NCBI GenBank assembly: GCA_964386865.1
Contig: CAYLUN010000138.1
Span: forward strand, 1 to 11,408
Direction: 5' to 3'
Source of the DNA: CAYLUN01 sp964386865
Lineage (GTDB): Bacteria; Verrucomicrobiota; Kiritimatiellia; RFP12; UBA1067
DNA length: 11,408 bases
The notes beneath the pieces were generated by a model. The model was not told the origin of the DNA and ran no database searches. It was given only the letters and a program-made list of their open reading frames with translations. Position 1 is the stretch's first letter. Each line of letters begins with the position of its first letter. The position numbers were made by a program, and so were the translations under genes. Shown here one piece after another: positions 1 through 5,377 of the stretch.

Positions 1-447
1 GGCTGCGTCGGCCCCACGCTGCGCGCCAGCGGCTGGGCGCAGGACACCCGCAAGCTCGGCTACGCGGCTTTCAACGAGCTCTCCTTCGAGCCCGTCACGC
101 GCACGGCCGGCGACTGCTACGCCCGCGTCGCGGTGCGCTGCGAGGAGATCTTCCAGTCGATCGACCTGATTCGCCAGGCCGTCGCCAAGATTCCCGGCGG
201 CGAGATCGCCGTCAAAGTGACCGGCAACCCCAACGGCGAGTACTTCGTGCGCGTCGAACAGCCGCGCGGCGAAGTGATCTACTACCTGAAGGCCAACGGC
301 ACCAAGAACCTCCAGCGGTTCCGCGTGCGCACGCCGACCTTCGCCAACATCGCGGCGCTCGTGAAGACCCTCCAAGGCTGCACCCTGGCCGACGTGCCGG
401 TGCTGGTTCTCACCATCGACCCTTGCATCAGCTGTACGGAGCGTTAA
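1..447 (+). CDS. echE: Ech-type [NiFe] hydrogenase large (catalytic) subunit EchE, C-terminal part
   Basis: The frame is open from the left edge, so the N-terminus and the first Ni-binding CxxC lie outside; 148 residues are visible. The protein ends in DPCISCTER, the C-terminal DPCxxC motif whose cysteines bind the Ni-Fe centre of group 4 hydrogenases. Further upstream, the segments around GCVGPTLRASG, EQPRGEVIYYLKANGT and RFRVRTPTFAN match the conserved core shared with complex I subunit NuoD. In the family this subunit makes H2 from electrons of reduced ferredoxin on the cytoplasmic face of a membrane complex that pumps ions. The chain stops two residues after the last cysteine (C-T-E-R), leaving no C-terminal extension for a maturation endopeptidase, as recalled for Ech and CooH types. 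The next gene begins 3 nt later, so both are one operon. A formate-hydrogenlyase-type subunit is the main alternative; the short EchF neighbour favours Ech. Confidence 0.93.
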   Translation, partial: GCVGPTLRASGWAQDTRKLGYAAFNELSFEPVTRTAGDCYARVAVRCEEIFQSIDLIRQAVAKIPGGEIAVKVTGNPNGEYFVRVEQPRGEVIYYLKANGTKNLQRFRVRTPTFANIAALVKTLQGCTLADVPVLVLTIDPCISCTER

Positions 448-450
448 GAC

Positions 451-783
451 ATGGCCCTTTTCAACATGACCGGTTTGGTGATGAAGTGGCTGTTTAGCAA
501 GCCCTACACGAGCCGCTATCCCTTTGAGCCTCGCCAGGCGCTGCCCGGTTCCCGCGGCTCGCTCGGCGTCACGCTCACCGACTGCACCTACTGCACCCTC
601 TGCGCCAAGAAGTGCCCGACGCAGGCCATCGAAGTCGACCGGGCCGGCCGGCACTGGACGATCGACCGCCTGCGCTGCATCACCTGCAACTACTGCGTCG
701 AGGCCTGCCCGAAGAAGTGCCTGGTGCTGAACACCGCGCACGGCATCCCCACGGTCACCAAAGACCGCGAAGTCTTTTCGTAA
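451..783 (+). CDS. echF: Ech hydrogenase subunit EchF, 2[4Fe-4S] ferredoxin-like
   Basis: This 110-residue protein has two complete 4Fe-4S motifs: C45-x2-C48-x2-C51-x3-C55-P and C76-x2-C79-x2-C82-x3-C86-P. A further cysteine, C90, is not part of the standard pattern. The N-terminal segment (about residues 1-30, with KWLFSKPYTSRYPFEPR) resembles the NuoI/EchF-type leader that docks on the membrane arm. In the complex it passes electrons from ferredoxin to the small subunit and then to the NiFe site. The start ATG is 3 nt after the echE stop, with GGAG at 438-441 inside the end of echE, nine bases upstream, so translation is probably coupled. EchF is commonly the last gene of the Ech operon, and nothing hydrogenase-like follows here. 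Length fits the family (roughly 110-130 residues). A NuoI-like protein of another complex is the alternative but is less likely next to echE. Confidence 0.92.
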   Translation: MALFNMTGLVMKWLFSKPYTSRYPFEPRQALPGSRGSLGVTLTDCTYCTLCAKKCPTQAIEVDRAGRHWTIDRLRCITCNYCVEACPKKCLVLNTAHGIPTVTKDREVFS

Positions 784-851
784 GGGCTGCGAGCGAGTCG
801 ACCGAATCGAATGAAGCGATTCCAGCGACGCTCAGATGTCAGCCAGCCGGC

Positions 852-881
852 TTGACGTATCCCCCGCAGGCGGTCTACACT
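852..881 (+). promoter_or_regulatory. Probable sigma70-type promoter of the M1 aminopeptidase gene
   Basis: A TTGACG box at 852-857 (five of six to consensus) is followed after 18 nt by TACACT at 876-881 (four of six). Transcription would start near 888, giving a leader of about 40 nt with AGGAG at 915-919 and the ATG at 929. It lies in the only sizeable gap between the Ech operon and the peptidase gene, so the peptidase is probably transcribed independently. Read by eye; no start-site data. Confidence 0.45.
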
Positions 882-928
882 CCCTCACCGTGCAATCGTG
901 CCGGCCGTTAACCGAGGAGTGCCCTGAT

Positions 929-3664
929 ATGCCGTTCCGCTTCAAGCGTTCCGACGTCCGCTTGCCCGCCGCGCAACTGAGCCACATGGAGGTGTCGCTC
1001 TCGTTCTTCGAGACGCACGTGGACGGCGCCGGCACCCTCACCGTCACCGCCCGCGAGCCGCTCGCCGCGCTCGAGCTGGACGCCCGCGACCTCGAGGTCT
1101 TCGAGGTGGCCGCATCTCCGGCAGGGACAGACGGCGATGCCTTCGCGCCTTGCGCCTTCGCGCTTGACGCTCAGCGCCACAAGCTCGTGATCAGCCTGCC
1201 GCAGCCGCTCGCCGCAGGCGACACCCTCCGCGTCTTCGCGCGCTGCCGCTGCGCGCCCTCCGACACGCTGCTCGAAGGCATCTACCGCGACGTCACCCCG
1301 ACCGGCGCGCCGCAGCAGTTCATGTCGCAGTGCCAGCAGTGGGGGTTCCAGCGCATCCTGCCGGTCGTCGACGACTGCACCGCCAAATGCACCTTCCGCA
1401 CCACGCTCGAAGGCGACGCCCGCTACACGCACCTGATTTCCAATGGCGACATCGACCGCGCCTCAAACCCCGACGGCCGCCCCGTGCCCAAGCCCGGCGA
1501 CCCCTCGCGCCAGGTCATCACCTTCGTGAACCGCGTGCCCATGGCCCCGTACCTCTTCATCGCCTGCGCCGGCACGTGGGACGCGCTGGCCGACGAGGTG
1601 CGCTACCCCGACGGCCGCCGCATCGCGCTCGAGTACCTCGTGCCGCCCGGCAAGGTCGAGGGCGCGCGTATCCCCATGGAGATCCTCAAGCGCAGCATCC
1701 TGTGGCAGCACGGGCGCCTCGGCTACGTCTACCCCTTCGACACCTACCGCACCATCTGCATGGAGAAGTCCATGTACGGCGGCATGGAGAACGTCGGCAA
1801 CACCACCATCATCACCGAAGCCGCGCTCATCGACGAGACCACGCCCGACGCCCGACTGACCTACGCCCACGGCGTGATTGTCCACGAGTACGAGCACAGC
1901 CACTGCGGCAGCGGCGTGACCATGTTCTCGCCCTTCGACATGTGGCTCAACGAGGCCTTCACCGTCGACATCGAGCGCCAGTTCATGGCCTCGGTCTTCG
2001 ACCCTGCCTTCATGCGCCTGCGCGAGGCGGACGCCCTGCGCGCCCCCGGCGTCGGCCCGCTCGCGATGGAGGACACCGGCAAGTTCGGCCAGATCGTGCG
2101 CGAGGGTGTCAACGACCCCGACGAGATGGTCGACGGCGTCACCTACGTGAAAGCGCCCGAAGTTCTCAACATGCTGCGGCAGTTGCTCGGGCCCCGTGTC
2201 TACGACGCCGGCGCGGCGCTCTACTTTTCGCGCCACGACGGCGGCAACGCCACGACCGACCAGTTTCTCGCCTGCTTCGAGGAGGCTTCCGGGCAGAGCC
2301 TCGCCGCTTTCAGCCGCGAGTGGCTCTTCACGGTCGGCTACCCGCAGATCACCGCCCGCTATGCCTACGACGCCGCTCGGCGCGAACTGCGCCTGCTCCT
2401 GCGGCAGGTGCGCTCGGTCGGCAGCGGCGCCTTCACGCTGCCCTTCTCCTTCGCCGCAGCCGATGCCGCCGGCCGCGACATCCCCGGCGCCGCGCAGACC
2501 GTCCGCTTCGACACGCCTGAAATGGAGATCGCCGTCGCGGACATCCCCGAGCCCGCGTTCCTCTCGCTCAACCGCGACGCCGGCTTCTACGGCACCTGCA
2601 CCGACCTCTCGGCCACGCCGGCGCAGCTCGCCCGCCAGGTGCGGCTCGACAGCAGCGCCTTCAACCGCGTGGAGGCGATGCGCCGCCTCACCGACCTCGA
2701 GCGCCGCCGCCTGCTGGCTGACCCTGCCGCCGCCCCATCGGACGCGTGGCTCGATTGTTACCGCACTCTGCTCGCCGACAACTCTGTTTCCGACGGCATC
2801 AAGGGCTACCTGCTGAAGGTCGACGAGCAGCCGCTCGACCGCACGCTGTTGCCGCATGTGCGCGAGCTGTTCACCGTGCGCCAGCGCCTGCTGCGCGCCG
2901 CCGCCCAGGCCTGCGGCGAGTCCACGCTGGTCGCCTGTCTTCACGCCTGTTCCGAGTCCGCATGTTGTACCGGCTTCAGCCGGCCCGAAGCGCTGTGCGT
3001 GCAGCCGCCTGAAGGCGGCACACCATGCCCTCCGGCCTCTGACCTCCGACCTCCGACTTCCAGCCTCCCTTCCCTCATCGAGCGCCGCTTCCTCAAGAGC
3101 GCCTTCCTCCAGCTCCTCGCCGCGCTCGATACGCCCACCGCGCACGCGGCTCTGGACGGCCACCTCGCGCGCTCGACGAACATCTCCGACCGGCTCAACA
3201 CGCTCGCGGCGATCTGGCAGAGCGCACACCCCGAGCGGCGCGCAGTTCTCGCGCGAGAAGGCGTGTCGCTGCGGCAGTCGCTGGGCGGGTATCTCGGCTA
3301 CCTTCAGCTCGTCGGCACGTCGCCGCGCGACGACGTGTTCGAGGCGCTCGCCGAGGAGGAGGCGCGCCCGACCTTCTCGATCAGCCACCCCGGCCTCAGC
3401 CGCTCGCTCTACCTCTCGCTCGCGTTCAACAACGCGCAAGTCTGGACCCCGCGCGGCCTGCGCTGGCTCCAGGAGACAGTGGTCAAGTACGCGCAGGTCA
3501 GCGAGTACAACACGCTGCGCCTGATCGCGCCGCTGCAGGCTTATCAGGCTTTCGCGCCCGACCTCCGCGGCGCCGTCGAAGCAACCCTGCGAGAGATCCT
3601 CGCCGCCCTGCAGAAGTCCCGTTGCCCCTCCGTCACCGGCCGCATCGAAGCGTATCTCAAGTGA
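929..3664 (+). CDS. M1-family zinc aminopeptidase (PepN/ERAP-like)
   Basis: This 911-residue protein removes N-terminal amino acids from peptides. The exopeptidase motif GGMEN is at residues 284-288 (GAMEN in most relatives). The zinc site is HEYEH at 319-323 followed by 18 residues and E342, exactly the HEXXH-x18-E pattern. The catalytic tyrosine is probably Y406 in TYVKAPEVLNML. An N-terminal beta domain precedes the catalytic domain, and the part after about residue 480 should be the C-terminal beta and helical domains. There is no signal peptide, so it is probably cytoplasmic. I chose the ATG at 929 because AGGAG at 915-919 sits nine bases upstream; an in-frame ATG at 836 has no such site and would place the promoter inside the gene. 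Residues 678-714 (Cys/Pro/Ser-rich) are encoded by an inserted repeat and should form a disordered loop in the helical domain. Without that segment the length is close to the usual 870. Confidence 0.95.
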   Translation: MPFRFKRSDVRLPAAQLSHMEVSLSFFETHVDGAGTLTVTAREPLAALELDARDLEVFEVAASPAGTDGDAFAPCAFALDAQRHKLVISLPQPLAAGDTLRVFARCRCAPSDTLLEGIYRDVTPTGAPQQFMSQCQQWGFQRILPVVDDCTAKCTFRTTLEGDARYTHLISNGDIDRASNPDGRPVPKPGDPSRQVITFVNRVPMAPYLFIACAGTWDALADEVRYPDGRRIALEYLVPPGKVEGARIPMEILKRSILWQHGRLGYVYPFDTYRTICMEKSMYGGMENVGNTTIITEAALIDETTPDARLTYAHGVIVHEYEHSHCGSGVTMFSPFDMWLNEAFTVDIERQFMASVFDPAFMRLREADALRAPGVGPLAMEDTGKFGQIVREGVNDPDEMVDGVTYVKAPEVLNMLRQLLGPRVYDAGAALYFSRHDGGNATTDQFLACFEEASGQSLAAFSREWLFTVGYPQITARYAYDAARRELRLLLRQVRSVGSGAFTLPFSFAAADAAGRDIPGAAQTVRFDTPEMEIAVADIPEPAFLSLNRDAGFYGTCTDLSATPAQLARQVRLDSSAFNRVEAMRRLTDLERRRLLADPAAAPSDAWLDCYRTLLADNSVSDGIKGYLLKVDEQPLDRTLLPHVRELFTVRQRLLRAAAQACGESTLVACLHACSESACCTGFSRPEALCVQPPEGGTPCPPASDLRPPTSSLPSLIERRFLKSAFLQLLAALDTPTAHAALDGHLARSTNISDRLNTLAAIWQSAHPERRAVLAREGVSLRQSLGGYLGYLQLVGTSPRDDVFEALAEEEARPTFSISHPGLSRSLYLSLAFNNAQVWTPRGLRWLQETVVKYAQVSEYNTLRLIAPLQAYQAFAPDLRGAVEATLREILAALQKSRCPSVTGRIEAYLK
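2961..3027. repeat. REP-like inverted hairpin pair inside the aminopeptidase gene
   Basis: Two 23-nt arms (2961-2983 and 3005-3027) are inverted copies of each other, matching at 19 of 23 positions and both bounded by CATG. The left arm folds as CCGGC-TTCA-GCCGG (2970-2983). The right arm folds as GCCGCC-TGAA-GGCGGC (3004-3019). The two loops are reverse complements. The pair is translated in frame as residues 678-700 of the peptidase. The arrangement is that of a bacterial interspersed REP pair (BIME), normally intergenic, here tolerated within coding sequence. Confidence 0.8.
3037..3071. repeat. Degenerate 7-nt tandem repeat next to the REP pair
   Basis: Successive heptamers read CTCTGAC, CTCCGAC, CTCCGAC, TTCCAGC and CTCCCTT, so two are identical and the others diverge. 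The stretch directly follows the inverted hairpin pair and encodes the peptide SDLRPPTSSLPS of the peptidase, a low-complexity segment unlike the flanking helical sequence. It is probably part of the same inserted segment. The boundary is judged by eye. Confidence 0.6.
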
Positions 3665-3695
3665 GTGCGGGCGCTGTCGCGTTGTCGGGCTGAAT

Positions 3696-3790
3696 CAACA
3701 GGACGACACGGAGGTCGTCCCTCCAGCGCGTGGCGCTTTTCGTCACGGCTAATCTCGCGTTGGGCCCGCCTCCGTGCGGGCCGCCTGTTG
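3696..3790. repeat. REP-like inverted hairpin pair in the intergenic region
   Basis: The element is bounded by CAACAGG (3696-3702) and its inverted copy CCTGTTG (3784-3790). The left hairpin has a perfect 7-bp stem GGACGAC/GTCGTCC (3701-3707, 3714-3720) with loop ACGGAG. The right hairpin has a perfect 7-bp stem GGCCCGC/GCGGGCC (3763-3769, 3776-3782) with loop CTCCGT, the exact reverse complement of the first loop. The stems differ in sequence but keep their pairing. It lies between the convergent ends of the peptidase gene and the - strand glycan cluster. There is no T-run after either stem, so a simple intrinsic terminator is unlikely. Confidence 0.8.
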
Positions 3791-3868
3791 CCGGGCAGGG
3801 ACAATTTAGTCCAGATACTTCTCTGCGGCCGTCTGATGCCACTGCCCCTTCGCGGCTCGGCTTGGCCG

Positions 3869-3898
3869 CCATTTCATCTATTCGGATATGTGAAATGG
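3869..3898 (-). other. Hairpin just after the xylanase-like relic, possible transcript 3' end
   Basis: A perfect 8-bp stem, CCATTTCA (3869-3876) and TGAAATGG (3891-3898), encloses a 14-nt loop. It starts 5 nt after the stop codon of the - strand relic at 3904. The position suits a 3' end structure that stabilises or ends the glycan-cluster transcript. The stem is A/T-rich and no T-tract follows on the - strand, so it is not a standard Rho-independent terminator. Confidence 0.35.
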
Positions 3899-3903
3899 AG
3901 AAG

Positions 3904-4104
3904 TCACTTCGTCGCCGCCGCCTTGCCCGTGACCGAGCGGATGTACTCGACTTCCTTCTGGATATAGGGCGTGCCGTCGGGACGGAAGATGTCGTGGAAC
4001 CACACGGGCGGCTCGGCCGTGTAGGCCTTCTTCCACGAGTCCCACGGGTAAATGGTCTGCGTCTTGCCGGAGACGAACCCCATCAGGCACATCACTCTGC
4101 TCAT
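3904..4104 (-). pseudogene. C-terminal remnant of a xylanase-like glycoside hydrolase
   Basis: The open frame encodes only 66 residues starting MSRVMCLMGFVSGK. From about residue 9 it resembles the last 60 residues of TIM-barrel glycoside hydrolases often annotated as 1,4-beta-xylanase in Verrucomicrobia and Kiritimatiellota. The recognisable run includes GKTQTIYPWDSW, then PPVWFHDIFRPDGTPY and EVEYIRSVTGK. That match is from memory. Full-length members have several hundred residues and catalytic glutamates that are absent here, so a working enzyme is unlikely. The ATG at 4104 has GAAAGG about ten bases upstream, better placed than the GTG at 4113, so a short peptide could still be translated. 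It lies 34 nt after the stop of the sialidase-fold gene, on the same strand. It most likely records a deletion that removed most of a third cluster gene. A genuine small protein is the alternative. Confidence 0.5.
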
Positions 4105-4138
4105 TGGTTGCACACCTTTCTCTTACGCCGTTCAAGAT

Positions 4139-5377
4139 TCATTCGCTCAGCAAACCGTCTATGCACCAGACGCCGCGCACGCCGTCGAGCGTCAGGGTCG
4201 CCAAGACGGTGACTGTATGTGCATCTTTCACGCACAGCGCCGGCCATAGCTGCGCCTGCCCTGGCGTCTCCGGAAAGGGGTGCGTCAGTCCGCCAAAACC
4301 GCGTGCTCGCGCGTCACCGATGCCGGCTGCGATCCGGCTGTGGAGCATCTCGCCGTCGCCGCTCATCTGGAACGCGAGTGCCGTCTCCCCGTCCAGCATC
4401 TGGCGCAGGTAGGGCGCCCCCGCGTAGGTCCTCGCAGGCAGCGGTTCAGCGAGCGCGGCCCACCGCCCCGCATGTTCGCCCGTCACCGTGCCCGAGCGCC
4501 ACGCGTCCGTCAAGGCCGTGAACAGGATCGCCGGTTTGAACGCTCCGCCCCCGAGACCGTTATCCTCGATCACCACAGCCACGCCTGAGCCATCCTTGAG
4601 CACCAGCGGCACGGGCATGCCGTCTCGGTGCCTCGCGCGGAAGCCCACGCGTTCGGCCTGGCTCCACGTGCGGCCTCCATCCTGCGACCGCATCAGCGAA
4701 ATCTCCTGCTCGTCGCTCGTCCGATACGGCGCCTCGTTCGCGAAGACGAGCTGGATCTCGCCCGCAGGCACCTGCACGGCCGCAGGCTCCCAGCAGCCGT
4801 TCCCGTGCTCGCGCCCGGCCTCGTAGATCGTCGCCGGCGCCGACCACGCATCCGAGCCCTTCTCCAGCCGCGAGGCCGCGATGGCGTAGGGCGCGCCAGA
4901 CCCCTCGCGCGGCCGCCGATTGTGGAAGCAGAGCAGCGCGCCATCGCCCAGCGCCAGCAGCTCCGGGTTGGCCAGCCTGCCTCCGTCCCATTCGGCGACC
5001 CGCTGCGCCTCCGACCAGGTCGAGCCCGCGTCCCGACTCTGCCGCCACCAGACGCCGCCCCCCCGCTCGCACACGAAGACGTGCCCCCGCTCCGGCGTTG
5101 CCGCCACGCGCCCGTACGCGCCGTCGCGCTCGATCAGCCGCAGCGTTCGCGTGTCCCAGGTCACGCGAGACCGGTCGGCTGCCAGCGCGCAACCGACGGC
5201 AAGCGTCAGGATGACAATGGCGCGCGCACAGCCCACCCGGGGAGCAAGGACACGCCTGTCCTTGGCTCGGCTACGGGAGCGGGGAGACGCCTGTCGCTGC
5301 TGCGGTGACAAGCGTGTCCCCTCTCCCAACAGGATGAACAGCCCTTTCGCTCGCATGAGGTCTGCCAGGATCATCAT
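4139..5377 (-). CDS. BNR/sialidase-fold (six-bladed beta-propeller) glycosidase-like protein, secreted
   Basis: The 412-residue product has two clear Asp-boxes, SRDAGSTW (114-121) and SQDGGRTW (231-238), the blade-turn motifs of sialidase-type propellers. Conserved-looking segments include ANPELLALGDG (136-146), CWEPAAVQ (195-202), the run EQEISLMRS (223-231) and RDGMPVPL (251-258), seen in secreted proteins called exo-alpha-sialidase or BNR-repeat. A real sialidase, a GH93-type arabinanase or another glycosidase cannot be told apart by eye. A hydrophobic stretch ARAIVILTLAVGCALA (51-66) ending ALA|AD looks like a signal peptide cleaved after residue 66 or 67, so the protein is probably exported. 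The start ATG overlaps the preceding gene's stop (TAATG at 5379-5375), which implies coupled translation. Residues 20-45 are encoded by a hairpin repeat that gives the signal sequence an abnormally long charged front. A GTG at 5236 that would skip it has no visible ribosome binding site. Confidence 0.82.
   Translation of the reverse strand: MMILADLMRAKGLFILLGEGTRLSPQQRQASPRSRSRAKDRRVLAPRVGCARAIVILTLAVGCALAADRSRVTWDTRTLRLIERDGAYGRVAATPERGHVFVCERGGGVWWRQSRDAGSTWSEAQRVAEWDGGRLANPELLALGDGALLCFHNRRPREGSGAPYAIAASRLEKGSDAWSAPATIYEAGREHGNGCWEPAAVQVPAGEIQLVFANEAPYRTSDEQEISLMRSQDGGRTWSQAERVGFRARHRDGMPVPLVLKDGSGVAVVIEDNGLGGGAFKPAILFTALTDAWRSGTVTGEHAGRWAALAEPLPARTYAGAPYLRQMLDGETALAFQMSGDGEMLHSRIAAGIGDARARGFGGLTHPFPETPGQAQLWPALCVKDAHTVTVLATLTLDGVRGVWCIDGLLSE
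5238..5325. repeat. REP-like hairpin cluster inside the N-terminal coding region of the sialidase-fold gene
   Basis: The octamer ACGCYTGT occurs three times: at 5252-5259 and 5287-5294 on the + strand, and inverted at 5308-5315. The first copy sits in a perfect 8-bp hairpin CAAGGACA/TGTCCTTG (5245-5252, 5257-5264) with loop CGCC. The other two pair to form a long imperfect hairpin spanning 5282-5320 with two mismatches. On the - strand GTAG (5274-5271) lies six bases before the first hairpin, resembling the 5' foot of REP sequences. The element is read through in frame as residues 20-45 of the protein. Outer boundaries are approximate. Confidence 0.7.

Noticed and set aside
804..822. Hairpin GAATCG/CGATTC after echF as a terminator
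   Set aside because: The stem is only 6 bp, not GC-rich, and no T-tract follows.
836..928. Upstream in-frame start for the aminopeptidase at 836
   Set aside because: It would place the promoter-like boxes inside the gene and add 31 residues unlike the family; the ATG at 929 has AGGAG at the right distance.
2961..3027. Reading the hairpins in the aminopeptidase as a transcription terminator
   Set aside because: They lie in the middle of an intact coding sequence and no T-tract follows either stem.
1463..3439. A 658-codon open frame on the - strand opposite the aminopeptidase
   Set aside because: The composition is Arg/Gly/Ala/Val-rich with no recognisable domain, as expected of a GC-rich shadow frame; the + strand has intact M1 motifs.
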